Part shown: piece by piece, positions 24,660 to 38,375 of the stretch | Layout of the letters: each line of letters starts with the position of its first letter | How positions within the stretch are numbered: position 1 is the first letter of the stretch | Source of the DNA: Amblyornis subalaris | Taxonomy: Eukaryota; Chordata; Aves; Passeriformes; Ptilonorhynchidae | Assembly: GCA_018881555.1 (NCBI GenBank) | Contig: JACAXG010000014.1 | Location: 11,775,803 to 11,839,802, forward strand | DNA: 64,000 nucleotides | Reading direction: 5' to 3' | Position numbers and translations under genes: made by a program | The notes under the pieces: generated by a model | Database searches by the model: none | Told to the model about the DNA's origin: nothing | The model's input: the letters and a program-made list of their open reading frames with translations, nothing else

Positions 24660-27340
24660 TTTCTGTAGCACTGATACCCATGAATGCAAAAAGCTATGCA
24701 ACAATTTAGTGTTGTATGTCATAAAGGTTGGCATTTCACCAGGCAGACTGATTTGAGGGGAGGAAAGAATGGAGTTCAGCTGCCAGACTTGGTTCCAGAA
24801 GCCATGTGTCATTAGGAAAAAATATTGAGGTCAATGAGAATGAAGCTTTGGGGCTCTTTTGGCAAAACATTAAATGTCACATGAATGTGTCACCTGAACA
24901 TGCCTGAGATGCTGATCTGGGTTTGAACAGAAGTTTCAAAACAAAGCAATTCAATGTTGATGAACTCACTTCACGTCCCACAAATTTTGCATTCCATCTT
25001 TTCTTAGTCTAGACAACTGCTAGTGTTGAAACATCTGAACTTTCCAGGAGATAAGTCTTTCAAAAGTTATTCAAGTCTATGCCAGACCTGAAAGGCTTTG
25101 CCTTTGCCAATATTTCTAATTGACTCTTGGGACAGTTGTTGGATATACATGGTGAGCTGCACTACCCCCCCATAAGGAGGTGACGCTGCTTGTTCCTGGC
25201 TGGGCTTTGCAACAGAACAAAATGGACCATTTTCAGCAAAGGATTTTGGTTTCCTGAGGTTCTACCCTGTATTGGTGAAATGGTTACATTATTCAAACAG
25301 ACAATACCAGGTACAGAGTATTACAGTACCTTTGCTTAAGCACCAGCAGTGTAAAGGTGCATAAAAGCCTGAGATGTTGACTTGAGATGGGCCAGTTCTA
25401 TTGCTGGCACAGGTAGGTGTGCCAGGACAGGTGTGACTGCAAAAGTCAAAGGGAACATGACANGGAAAGTACAGGAAAAGCATCCACTGATGCAGGTGTT
25501 TATTGATTTGGGCCCCTCATTCCTCAATGGCATATTACACTTTTATGTAACTAATTAGTGGTGTGCCTTCAGCAGGGTTTGGTTACTCATTGATCTCTCT
25601 GAACAGTCCAAAATACATCCACCACCCACAAAAACAGGCCAACCAGTACGTGAGAGACCCCAAACATTAAAGAAACACAACACTCCTAAACCCCTCATTC
25701 AAAATCCTAATACCCTCTTCTCATGGAAAAGTGNTTAGAAATAGCCACACACATCCAACACACAGCCCTGGGTGTTTACCTCCAGTGAAGAGCCATAAGA
25801 AAAAGAAAGGAAACAATTACCCAAAGAATAATGTTCTTGCACATCATTTCTCTATGTTGCCTTTTCTATTAATGCAAATATTTGTCTTTGAAGATCTTTT
25901 TCTGCATGAAAAATTAGATTTACTGTGCATGGAAACTTTACAGATTATTAAGCCNAACCAATCTACACTATTTTAAACTTAAAATACGGTCACTACAATA
26001 ATTTTATAAAATCTGTAGATTTAAAAATTAAGAGTCATTATATATACAATTCATAACATTTTCATAGCTCTGTAAAGACTTCCTGATACTTGAAAGTCTG
26101 AAATGCTTTATGTAAGAGAACTCTCTCTTATCCTGAAGGATTTCAGTCCCACCAGGAAGTGCCTATCAATCAGCTCTTTTTAGTAGAGAAAATATTAGCA
26201 ATATCTTTCACACAGAAGCCTAGTGTATCCTGCAAAATGGTGCAAACAAATGAACAAGTCCTTCAGTCCTGGTTNATGGAAACGTTACCCATGCAGGACA
26301 AAACATGAAGAGGGCAGTGACGCACACAGGNGTTCGATCACATGCACTTGGAACTTCATTTACCATTCAGGGGAATTTTCATCCACCAGGCTCACAGCAA
26401 ACCAACTATAAAGCAATTATGGGATTGCAATCTTCTGCCATCCCAATGATTGCAAGATTGTGCAGCANGTATTGGAGCTGACAGCACAGGAGGAGAAAAA
26501 GATGTTATGAAATGCCAGGTGATTAGCAATTGTAACAGAAATGGGACAATTACGCAGACTGCTACTTCAGTCCCTTCGTCTGTGTTCCTGTAAGGGTGTC
26601 CTTCTGTGATACAGCACACAGATCAGCCTATAGAACAGAGCAAACTTACAGGAACTCTTCTCAGAGCCCATGTTTTTCTAGTGCCTCTGCATCACCATCT
26701 TTCCCAGGGACAAGATTAGGGCTGAGGCACAGAAGGGATGCGACCTTATCAGACCCACATCAGGCTACTACCTAAACAAGAGCTAAGAAAAAAACCACAG
26801 AATACAAGATGTTACAATAGTGATCACCTNGAAGGGAAAAAAAAAAANACAACCAGAGTAGAGGTTTCCTTGTGTCCTTGTCTATCCTGCCAAGTAGGTC
26901 AGATGCACTTTCATCCTTCTACAATCGTCAACCACCATTTAGGCTGCTGCAGCACTAAGGCCGTGCCTCCAGGCCCAACACTACTAAACACTGCTGCTCT
27001 GTTTGTTGCTGAAGTGCTGAAAAACTATTAGGATTCGCCATCCAAAAAATAACTAATAAACTTCAACTTTGCTAGTCACGATGGCAGTTGGCATGGGATG
27101 CATCTCTCCAGTTAAAGTCACTTGAGATGTTTGAGGGAGCACCACTGAGCTATGAACTTCAGGAAAAGGTAAAGAGGGAAGCTAACATCACCCCACTAGG
27201 CTGGGGGTTACCATGTGCTTTAGCAGTATAATGGCTCAAAACCTTTTGGTTTAGCAGGAGAAAAAAACATCAGCGCCCTCGTTTCAGAGTTGTGTTACCC
27301 ACCAATCTTCATTCCACTGAGCAGCACAGAAGATTTAAAA
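24660..27340. other. Non-coding stretch, no gene recognised
   Basis: Unique sequence, AT-rich around 25980-26060 (TTATAAAATC, TTAAAAATTAAG). An A11 run interrupted by N lies near 26838-26850. I recognise no exon or repeat. Confidence 0.5.
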
Positions 27341-27344
27341 GCCA

Positions 27345-27430
27345 TTTCAACACATGGAAATTCAGAGGTAGGATTTAACCCAGGAGTCCTGCTGCGCTGT
27401 ACTGTCCTCTTCCTTATCACCAACAAGATG
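27345..27430 (-). mobile_element. MIR-type SINE relic (core/5' part)
   Basis: The plus strand contains TTCAGAGGTAGGATTTAACC followed by CAGGAGTCCTGCTGCGC and GTCCTCTTCCTTATCACC. This is the order of the reverse complement of the MIR 5'/core region (cagagccgggattcgaaccc, aggcagtctg, gctcttaaccac). The copy is therefore on the minus strand, partial and diverged. Confidence 0.62.
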
Positions 27431-27439
27431 ATTTTTCCA

Positions 27440-30400
27440 AAGCTCCCTGAGCTCTCTGGCCAACAACACATCGACAGCTGGATCCAACCACTCCCAGATT
27501 GTAAATGCTACCCAGGCAAGGTCTCAGATCAGCAGGGAAAGACACTAAAGCCACCCTAGGTTCCTAATACAACTCCTACATAAGGTAATGAAGATCTCAA
27601 CCCCAGAGCACACACAAACATGTACTGTCCAGGCACCAGTCAGTCTCCCACTTAAATTCACAGTCAAACTGACACACAATCCCCATACACAGTAACTCCC
27701 TTAACCAGGGGTTCCTGTAGCCATTCTCACACTAGAGAGTACAGACATAAGGGGCTGAACCCGGGGTGATTTACAAGCTGGTGTATGGAACTTGGCACAA
27801 CTGTGTGAAACTCTGGCTCTCCATCCCCACACTCTTTTGCCAGCAGGTGTCGAGCTGAGAGCCAAGGGGTTTCTTTTCCAGAGGAGCAGGACCTGATTTG
27901 TTGCCTCATGTAGCTGTAATTAGCCCCTCCAGGAACAGAACTGACAGTCCAATATGTCTTTCAGCAAAAAAGAAGGATCCAACATCAGACCCATCCAGGT
28001 TTCTCTTGCATCAAGGAAGTTCACTGCCCATGCTGTGATATTTCTGGATTGCTCCATCATTATCTGGGGTCATAATTGGAGACAATCTGATTGTATTTTC
28101 CCCTCAAGGAGGTACATGAGCTTTTCAATTCGTTATACTCAGGGCATTCAGCAGNCATTGGCTGATAGCCACCTTGGTCACTATTTCTGGTACCAAGCAG
28201 TATCACTATAAATATATGTAGTTCGTAGCCATCAGTGCCAACTGGGGCTATTCTGGGACATGGGGTGAAAGCCTCATAGTTCATAAACCAAAACAGCACA
28301 ATCTGGTTTGAGAGGTGCTTTTTTGGTAAAGCTACAAGACAATCCATCTAGATGAGGTCAGATCTTCATGAAAATAAACCATTTCACGTGGCCTTGCGTG
28401 ACATTTGAGCCAGTAACCATTGGCAAAGAATGGGCAGAACATTAGCAGCTGACATCTTCTGCACAGAAATACTTGATATAGTCAATTGTAACATTTGCAA
28501 TTTAGTGATCAGTTCTGTTAACTGCCCTGGGGAATCCTAGGGAAAAAATAAGTTTTAAAGTTTTCAATGACACATGACTGTTTGTTAACAGTATTAAAAA
28601 CAATAACATAACAGTAATTAATAACAGTATTTTTCCCCAAAGGAAATAATTTCAAAACAACTTCAAACTAAAATATGTTACTTAGGACTGAAATACAGTA
28701 TCTTTGAAGAGAAGAAAACACAGGCTTTCCTGACAGTGTGACTCTCCTTTCTGGCAAACAGCATTGTTTCTCTTTTACAAAGGAAGTTAAAATGGAAACC
28801 TAGATACAACCCTNTTTCCCATCAACTTAAGCTCCATACTTCAACAGATAGAAGAGCTATAAGGTTGATTAGGGAAACAGNACAAGAGCTAAAAACAGTG
28901 ATAAAACTTTACAGTCCATATGTACCTCCACCTGGAAAGGCCTTAAAAGCATCCCATGACATCCACAATCCCTCAGAAATCTGTAAGAGTTGGCTATTGT
29001 GATACCTCCTTACAAAAACAGCACATGGTAAGATTGTTTAGCTTAAGAAAATGAGTTTTTACTCTCAGTTGTGCTGTTCATACCACCACAGGTGTTGACA
29101 AACTCTCATGAATCCAAGGCAAGACCCATCAGAAAGTGCAGAATCCAGAAAGCCCTTGACTGGCCTGAATGGTAAGGAAAATATTGGGTCCCATCCAGTT
29201 CAGCAAAGAAATTCCAGAAAATTGGATTTTCCACAAAATAGGAAATCTGATTTTTAGGCAGCTCCATTGCAAACAGGAGANAGAAGTCATAGATGCTTAA
29301 CTTCAGTGTTCCTGACAGACAACAGCCCAAAGTGTCCTACATTGTGCTTTGCTAGACCACTGACTCCCCCTAAGGCTGACGTCCCAGACACTAAGGAGAG
29401 GGACTGGCCACAGGCAGGGAAATAGCAGGCGTCCTCACACACCTGAGGAGGCAGGATGAAGAGCCAAGCACCAAGCACTCCTGCTGGGTGCCACAGGCAG
29501 GCTCCCAGCCAAACCCAGCCGACAGAACTGATACAAACGCACAGGAGAGGGACAGAAGTGGGACATGTCCACCTATATGGTCCTAATACTTTCCAAGCCA
29601 ATTGACGACCATAGCTGCTTTCAAGATCAGCTGAAGCTGCATTCAGGACATGCTCTGTCTGGTTTGGATTACCAAATTACCATGCAGCTTCTGGGTAATA
29701 AACATGACTTCAGGAATACAAGAGCAGCAAGGCAGCCGTACAGCAGCCTCACCTTTGAGATTACTGAGTATGAATTCATGCTCCACATGAGCATAAGTGC
29801 ATTTCAGTGGTGGTGATGCCAGCTTTAACAGTGCTGAGATTCAGTGAGACTCTTCTGGATTCACTGTTCCTGAAAACCTTTAAATAAAAAAGGAACTGCC
29901 TGTGTTTTCATATATACAGCAGTATGTCTATAATGGTCCACCCATCCAAAAATTCCCACCATTTGGCTGACTGAGCACAGAGCACTGCTTGCAGTGGAAG
30001 ATCCCCTTGCATGCAAACCCCAGCATCAGCCTCAACGCCCTGTTCTCAGTTTCACAGACAGCAGACAGAACATGAGGCTAAATTCTACACTCAGATTTGC
30101 TGCTGTCAACCTTAGGGTGGTGCCACAGAAGGGACAATTTAATCAAAACCAGTATTTTCTTACTATAAATAATTAAGATTTTAAAACACGTTCTGTTCTT
30201 TGTCTCTGTATACTGCCCACGGCTGTATGCTTTAGTATGTCAGGCTTGTCCTCACTATTTCTGGGAACCCTCTAATCAAAGAAGGTGGAAAATTCATCCC
30301 TAGTGCCTTTTTTTAAAGAAACAAACAACCCCACAAAGTCTTGCTGTTCCTGGATGCTGATATTTTTTGGGAGGGGAATGCACTATAAACACAGTTCAGG

Positions 30401-32920
30401 TCTGAGAGCCTGGAATGCATGTTACTGAGAGATGAATCATGCAAATAAAACTGACAGGTAAATCTAGATATCTGGCACTATGTTTAGTACAATGGCAGAG
30501 ACACGTCTCAGCACAGAGCCACTTGTTGTAAGTGTAATTCATAGTCATTTTTAGGATGAGGTGGATATTCTGAGTTTTGAAGATACTACATAGCAATTTT
30601 AATAGCAGTTGCTATAACAAATGACTCAAAGCTATATAATTTGTACCAATAAAGTAAATTGCCTTCAAAGTCACAGGAAGAGAGTAAAAGGTAAATAAGT
30701 CATAAAAGTTTGTTATTTTAGCATCACCTTGAACCAATATAAAATGACTTGTTTAAGCCTTTACTACTTCTTCAATAGTTAATAACTGAGGTCTAAAGGC
30801 ATTTAAATAGGTGTTACTCCATAAAATCAGTATTATTTCCGTTGTGTTCAGTAAGGCATTAGAGATCTGGCCTTTGTCTACTGATCAAATTATGCATTTA
30901 CCTACACAAGTTCAAATCCAGAACATCTCCACAAGCTTCATTTAAAATCTTGACTAGAAGAGGAGACTCAGGACAGCGATTTTTAAACTTCTCTGCTGAT
31001 TTCTCCATCACTTCTCATATTGCAACAAAATGGTTATAATTGGCATTATGATATTTCTCCACTGGGGCACACTGATAGGAATAAAAAGTTTAAAAATTAA
31101 CAGATGACTTTGTCAATGCAATTATTTGATAATGTATGGCCCCGGTTAACAGGCAGTCTCAGAATACCAGGAGCGCTGGTCAATACTAAAAGGGAATATG
31201 AATTCAAGGCCATAAAATATCTCAGAAGCTCAGATTCAGCCTTCAAAGAGATCAAATAAGCTNGAAATATTATAAAAAGCAGGTCTTGCTGAGGAAGCTT
31301 ATTCTACTGTCAACCCACTTATGCTGCAATGGCTTGTTAGTATCAAATTAGGAAACCCAAGCCTCCCTTCATGTATAATTAACTTTTTTTCCTCCATTTA
31401 CTAGAAGGTGCTGGATTCTACATTTTCCCTTATTTTGTTGGCATTACTGCTGTTTCCCTCTCACTTACAGTAGGGTGGAGCCACTAGCATGTATAAGGCT
31501 GAATTTGGGGTTATGCTACAGGGGCAGTGAAATCGACATTTCTGNATCATAGCAAGCACAGTGTGTGCAAGGAAGGATTCTCAAGCAGAGAATGAATTCA
31601 TACTGTATGTCTTCTCCTTGACAATATCAGAAAACTGAACTGAATCTCAAAATATTATCCAGGATGAGAGAGTAATTCTGGATATGCAGAATATTTTGGT
31701 GTTTGACTCTTACCTGTCTAAAGCCACTGCTGCCAAATATTCTTAACTGGAGGTCAAGTTTCATACTCGCTGGAATGCTCCCCCAAAATACACATTCAGG
31801 ACCACACATCAATAAAGGATGAAGCTCTGAGGCCTGTCCTTCAAAGCACAAATTTATTCCACTCTGCTGAATTTCATATAGGTTTGATTTTTCAAACTGC
31901 ACAGACACCTGTAATTCCACCCCACCCCAAATAAACCACAGCCACACAACAGCCACAACATCTGAATCCCTCTCTTCAATGCTCCAAGTAATGATAAACA
32001 CTCAGAAATGAGAAAGGAGCAGTGTGCCAATGGGAGCAGGAAGAGGCAGGATACAGAATCTGGGACCAGATTTAAAGTTCAGGCTCCTCAGTAGGGTCAT
32101 GTCAGAGACCAAGATCAACTGGAAGATCCCTCAAGATCTCTAGTTCCACATTTGCTTGCAGTGACTATCACAACACTTTAGCATGCCCATCCTACCAATA
32201 GCCTTGTCTGCCTGGACTTGGAGAGAAAAATAAACCATGATAGCACTTTATCTTGGAATAAGCATGGTATACAACTCTCAGTGACCAGATGGGCCTCAGT
32301 CTTCCTGAGGAGGCCTTCATGCTTGTCAGCCTCTTTTGGAGATAGCATTAAATGCCAGGAAAGTGTTTTTGCATTAATAATACATTCTCAGTGACTGAGC
32401 AGGAAGGCAACTTTCCCTCATTATACCAATAAAACATTCAGCACTTCTGGAGGATTTGTGAAGAAAATCCAAGTAGCTACATTCAGCAAATTAACCTTAC
32501 CTATTGAAGGCTGATGGCAGATAAAGCCAGTCTTAAGCCAGCCTCCAACGGGGGGGGATGAAACACAGGAGGAAGAAGCACAGCTCAAGAAAAAAAGACA
32601 GTTTTCCAAATTAGAAATGCTGTTCCATGCTTCCCTGATTTCTTGCTTTGCACATGCTATTAAAAATAGCAAGCAAAAACGCCTTACTTCTCGAAGTGCA
32701 CATCCTGATGCACACACAGCCTCCCTCGGCCGCGCGGCGCACGGCACGCCGCAGGATTGCTCCCGCACTCTACGGAGCAGCCATCATCTCCAGCCACAAG
32801 ATCTCTACTGAAACATGACGACACCACAAATAGTTTAATTCAATCTGAAGGAAAAAGCCATAGCTTTCAATGTGCATCCTGCATGAGTATCAAACCATAA
32901 GGTTCATCCAAACCTGAGAC
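27440..32920. other. Non-coding stretch, no gene recognised
   Basis: Unique, moderately AT-rich sequence. The minus-strand frames at 28060-28347 and 31627-32001 resemble no known protein, and the latter opens on GTG. A small CpG-containing patch (CTCGGCCGCGCGGCGCACGG, about 32726-32745) stands out in CpG-poor DNA but is too short to be an island. Confidence 0.5.
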
Positions 32921-32929
32921 CCGGGAGAA

Positions 32930-33300
32930 GAAACTCAATGAATTAGCGTGATGATTTGTAGTCTTATTGACTATAAAGAACACTTTGAAAAAGCAGGGAT
33001 ATAGGAGCTATATTAAAAGGACACATCCTTGTATCACTGGCAGGAAAATAGTCAACTTTTTCTTCAATCATTTTAAGCATAACAGCATTATTAAAGTCTT
33101 TATACTTNGAGTGAAAGCATTAATTACTATACCCATCAGGAATATTTTTCATTGTCAAATTGCCTTTTACCATGCTAATAAACAGCAAGATTTGCATGTA
33201 AAAATTAATCACGTTACCTCATTTATAGGTCAAAACACACNGACTAAAATAGTTTCTGCAATTCTCCCTAAATAACTAGCTCTTGCATATCAAGTTTTAT
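32930..33300. promoter_or_regulatory. AT-rich block with octamer and homeodomain motifs (candidate enhancer)
   Basis: The stretch holds a perfect octamer ATTTGCAT at 33190-33197 (POU-factor site), TAATTA at 33121-33126 and several further AT-rich cores (GTAAAAATTAATCACG just after the octamer). It is unique sequence with no coding signature. A POU/homeodomain enhancer is inferred from the motifs alone. Confidence 0.33.
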
Positions 33301-33403
33301 GGCACATTAGAAATTAGTGCAATTCAGACAAGATTTGAATATCTGAGTAGATAGAGAGGGAAAGATAAGAGCAGATNAGAAAAATCTTGTGGTAAGCTAA
33401 GCC

Positions 33404-33424
33404 TTTTTTTNAAAAAAAAAAAAA
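33404..33424. repeat. T7-N-A13 homopolymer pair
   Basis: Seven T residues, one ambiguous base and thirteen A residues form a weak A/T palindrome, followed by another A8 run and a T6/A6 pair. This is slippage-prone low-complexity sequence, and the N probably reflects unresolved run length or variation. Confidence 0.85.
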
Positions 33425-33429
33425 GCTTA

Positions 33430-36400
33430 AAAAAAATCAAGGGTTTTTTAAAAAATTTCTGGACCCCAAGTGACCCAGGGATGTAACAGCTGTATGCAGG
33501 TCATTACACAGAGTATCCACAGATTATGCTCCCAGCCACTCTNCGTATAAATGGTATGTCAGAACAACTTAATGCATTAAAAAAATCATTTGCAATTACT
33601 CTCGCATTTCATTCAGTCTAAATGCAACATCCACAGCTCCCACGTAACTTGTGGAAATGGGTTGAAGGATTTTGTTTGCCCCTTNGGTATCTTCATAGGA
33701 GCCAGATGACCAAGTCCTGCACCAATTTTTATAAGATTTAAGACTATTATTAGAGCCCTCCCGCCCCTTTGTTTAGTAAGGTGCTGGGTTTGTTGGTATG
33801 AAGGACCATGAACATGGCCACTTACTTTTCCCTCCCCATNACAAGGCCTGTTAGAGCACAGATACTTCCTGGGGTACCATGTCTACTTCCCTCAGCATCA
33901 GATAGGCTGGGTCACCCTTCACATTCCAAAGTTGCAGATGACCACCCACAGTATTTCAGCAGCTACCAAGTGATGGTTAATAAAGGTATTAGACTGCTAC
34001 CTGCTCTTATAGGTGGCAGCAAATACCCAAGGTTAGCTCATTTTGCAAGTANCACACAGCAACCTGAACACTTACAATCTTTGAGCCCTCCCAGGATAGT
34101 CACATTTGTGTGGAGTTTAATGTGATTTCTACAGTAAGGGGAATAGACATTTTTCTCCCTTTCTGAAATGCATTAAAGAAAAGCGTGAATGCAGTGCTAA
34201 CTTAGTGCCTTACACTCTCCTCTTTCAGTGGAGATCAAGTCTGAAGCACAGGACCAAAGCAATCTTTCACAGCACCCCACTCCAGTCTCAGGGATAAGGT
34301 GTTAAGGTCAGGCAATCAAAGTGTTCCCCTGCTAGACAGAAAGCTNGTACCTACATTGAAATGCACAGCCTGGGGCATGGGGGAGATAGTAAAAAAAGAT
34401 CAGGCCATTTATTTACATCCCCAAACATGCTTCCCTGTGTCAAACTTGAAGCAGCCAGTTTGAGAACTGCTGGCCTCAGTAACAAGCCCTGGATCTCACA
34501 CAGCACATCACTTTGAAAGGCTGAGTGCATGGAGCTGCCTCCCCTATGGAGAATGTACTGCCCAAAGAAGCCTCTGACCACCTTGACAGAGATGTAAGTA
34601 TTCCCCAAAAAAGAAAACAGTTTCATGACAAAAGTAACCGTGCCGCTATTTTGTTTCCATTACANACAAGCACACAAGATCACTTGTGTGACCCAGACTT
34701 ACCCAAGGCAATCTGCACTACTCCAACACACGTGTGCAACAGTATGTGCTGCAGACTCACCTCCAGCAAATACAGGACATGTCAGGAAGATGTATTATGA
34801 GGTCCAGTTTGATGTGAGCATCCCAAACAGCTTCAGGACATGAACTATGTCTTGGATCTCTAAGATCTTTCCTTTGATTGTTGAAGAAAGCCACAAAGGT
34901 GGGAACAGTGCACAGCAACCTCCAGAACTGCATGTTCTCACTTGCCACCCTCCCTCNCCTTGTCCACAAAGCCCGTCTTCAATCCTAGCATTCCTAGGCT
35001 CTTGTTGGGATTTGATCACAAGTTCTTCAAGGTGAAGATTCTGTCCTTTACAGGCATAGCATGCAGGCAACTGCACAGAGAAAGCTGGCCCACAATGCTA
35101 GGGCTGGCCAAGGAAGCTTCAGAGCAGCTCTGGTGGGGAGAGATGATCAAACCACACTGCCCATTCCCATATCTGCAAGGCAGCACAATGCAAAGAGCTC
35201 AGACCTGTTTGCCAGTCCCAGGAGAGGTAACTCTGTGCCCTAAGTACTTACTGTTTAAGGCCTCTCACTTGAAGGCCTGAACATCCCATGTCTATGAACA
35301 GCATTGTGGCTTTTCTACAAAGCAAAAATCCTGCACCCAGCTTTGTGATTGGAAAGAGAACATGACTCAGGTAGCACTACTGTGGCAGCACCTGCCTAGG
35401 GACAGTCACACTGCAGAGATGTCCTCTGCAGACATGTCCTCAAAGCCCTGCTGCTTTGGGACCCTGAGAAGAAGAGAGCTGTAAGGCCAGGTCCCCTGGC
35501 TTCCACCACACAGCCTTCTGAGCATGAGGATGGGAGTCCTGTGGGAAGACCCACTGCATGGAGAATGTCTTTCCAACAGCGCTGGACCATGGCTCTGGGG
35601 ACTGACAAGAGCACCTCCACATCTCAGCCAGCAACGTGCTTTAGCTTTGCTGTCCCTGTAGACCAGCTGACAAGAACAAGTCCTGCTGCATTTCCTAGCT
35701 AACAGCATGCATCCTATGCTGTCAGCAGCCTGCCCTGCACCCAGGCAGTGAAAGTGCCCCAGAGCCACCAGTGCCCAGCACTGACCTCCAGGAATAGCAG
35801 AGAGCACCAAAAATTGGCTGCGCCCCTGAAGGAGGTCCAGGCAGGTACCCTGCCCCCCTCCTCCCTCCCCCCATACAACACTGACACATCAAGACCCCAA
35901 TCCCCACCTCAGGGAAGATAAAAGTAGCAATATGTGTTTTCTGGCAGCGAGGGAGAAAGGGATTTCTGTGTCTTCNGGAGTACAGAAAAGGCTATAGCAC
36001 CTTCAGAGGAAGGGAGTCCTCCCTGCAGCAAGGCTAGCCTGCAGTCCTCTCTACTCCATCCAGAAGCCCAGGGATCCATTCCACACTCTTGTTCGGCTGA
36101 TATCTTTTCCAGCCTCCGAGTCTGAACATCACTGCATGACGTTCCTTCCTCTGCTAAGCATCTTTCTAACTGTGACTGAAGAATCTGGCAAATGACCAAG
36201 TATTCTTTAACCTCCACATTAACTATTGTTAGCTTTGGCAAAGCCCAGCTCCTGGGATGCCTGGTGTGGTATCGCTTACTGCTGCAGCCTACAGGAACTG
36301 CTGTAGTGGCGAGATTCAGAGAACAGGGATCAGGTAGCAGATGTAAAACAGAGCTCTCACCCACAGTGCTCTCCATTCCCCCATTGCCTAATGAGCTTTG

Positions 36401-38375
36401 GGAACAGCTACAACTTTTAAGCTCCTTACTTCTGGAAAAGATTTGGAGACAGTGAATGTGCAGAACAGAGTAAGTCTAAGCAGCTGTAAGTTAGATGAGG
36501 CCAAATGCTACTTTTAGATCACCAAGATGTGTTGGTAATATTGCAGTTCCATGGAGTGTGATTTATCTTTTAGGTAGAGATTTTTGGCTGTAGTCAGCTT
36601 TGCTGGAAGGTGGCACAGGCTGCACCACCTCCTCAACCCTCACCAGAACCCTCTTGGCTTGTGCTGTTACTGCTACAGTCCTAACAGTAAAGTCCTTAGT
36701 CCCATGTCCCACTGCACAAAAACTAGGATACATCCTTNTCCCCTCATTCTCACGAATAAGTCCAACCAGTGAAATCAGTTATGGCTGCTCTGAGCAGTGC
36801 CAGAGATGGCTCTTTAGCCCATTTTTTACAGCAGACTGCAGGCTTTGCAAAGCATCAGCTCCAGCCACATCAGACAACCAAGTTCTACTGATGGCAAATC
36901 CTATGCAGATATGTCCACAGCAGTCATCAGGGATAGCTGAATTCAGGGACCAGACGGCAGGTTTTCTTAAACAGACTTTATGTTGCTTAATATAGCACAC
37001 ACTCTTCCCCAGTATCTGCACAACACTGAGTTGGAGATGTTCTGAGATTTGCACTGAGGAGGACTGGAGGGGTGGGAGAAGGGCTGCAGGAGGAAGCATT
37101 TAAAAAGCAAGAGATGACTTTGGAGAAACATCNTATGCAAGCAGCAGTCTCATAACAGAGGACTCGCAATGCAGAGGCCTGGTTAGTAATGAAAATAAAA
37201 TGTAAACCCGTGCCTAGTAAGGCACTGCAGTTGCAAATCCATCTAGGATTAGTCTCAAAAGCTGAAGATGTGAAGAGTTTAGACTGGCTCATACCTTCCC
37301 TCTGGGGAGATGTCCTGCGTTGTGCCTCACCGTACACCTACAAAAAACTGGTCTGTTAGACCTGTGCACCACAGGCCTTGTCACACCACTCCAACACTAT
37401 CAGAGTTCCAAAAATTACTTCAGTGCCAACACAACTGGATCCCTGCCGTGAGAAGGCTTCCTTTGCCTTCTCATTTCTTCATTGAGATGCCAAAGTTCCT
37501 TGTGTATTTCATTTAAGGCCATCNCTGCTTTGGACCTGTCCCACATTAGTGCCTTGATTTCTGCTGGATTTGCTCTCAACAGCNCTTCGTTTGACGTAGA
37601 TAGAGGAAACCCAGAGAGTATTTGTTCCCTACCTCTACCCCAGGAAGGAACCTCTAGTAACAGAAAATTGCTGAGAATTTTTTGCACAAAATTCTCAGAG
37701 TAGAAACTCATGGGGTTGTCTCATTCCCACTACCCCTTCCACCAAATCCAAGCACCTGGGAACACGGACTGCTGTAGAGCCCGTCTTGCAACTAATAAAC
37801 GCAAGTACCAGCAGCCCCAAAAGCTGCCTCATCAGACACTCACTGCCGACTCAGGCAGCGACTGCATCGTAACAGTGGCTGTTTGCACAGGACAGGAGTT
37901 GGCTGCCCCTCTCCCCAGAACTGTTTGCCACCAGCTACCTGGACCTTTGTTATTTTATTACAGATGATTCCTTCCTGCTCCCTGCACAACTCCTCCTGCT
38001 ACATGAGCTCCATCTGAAGTTCCACGGAGAGCCTTTTGCCTGCTTGTGTAGTGCATGACAAGGCACGCAGTGTTATACTAAAGTCACAGTCCATTTGTTT
38101 CGCATCAAGACAAGTACCAGTAGGATGTTCAAAAGGCAAAGGTGGCCCATCTCAGGTTAACTGTGAAAACAGCATGGACAGGATAAAAAAATATCTTTAA
38201 GGCTAACACGATTGCTGTGAGCTTTTTAATTTAAGTAAAGTCTTTGCAGATACGCTTTCTTAAGAGGTACTTACCTGTCCTCAAGCCCTGGTAGTTCTGT
38301 TGATCACTGCCCACAAGAAACTGTACTTTATAGGACATACTGCCTCCTTATGATTGAAATAGCTTCCTTCCTTAA
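33430..38375. other. Non-coding stretch, no gene recognised
   Basis: Mostly unique sequence, somewhat more GC-rich than the left part. The longest ATG-initiated open frame outside GC-rich or purine-biased DNA lies here (minus strand, 35909-36376, 155 codons) but has no recognisable domain. A perfect hairpin at 37671-37698 is listed separately. Confidence 0.5.
37671..37698. repeat. Perfect 11-bp hairpin with 6-base loop
   Basis: CTGAGAATTTT (37671-37681) and AAAATTCTCAG (37688-37698) are exact reverse complements around TTGCAC. No T-run or gene end nearby suggests a terminator role. This may be a templated inversion or chance. Confidence 0.8.

Noticed and set aside
26147..26162. CCCACCAGGAAGTGCC as a CTCF site
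   Set aside because: It keeps the left half of the CTCF core but lacks the GGGGGC part, so the match is too poor.
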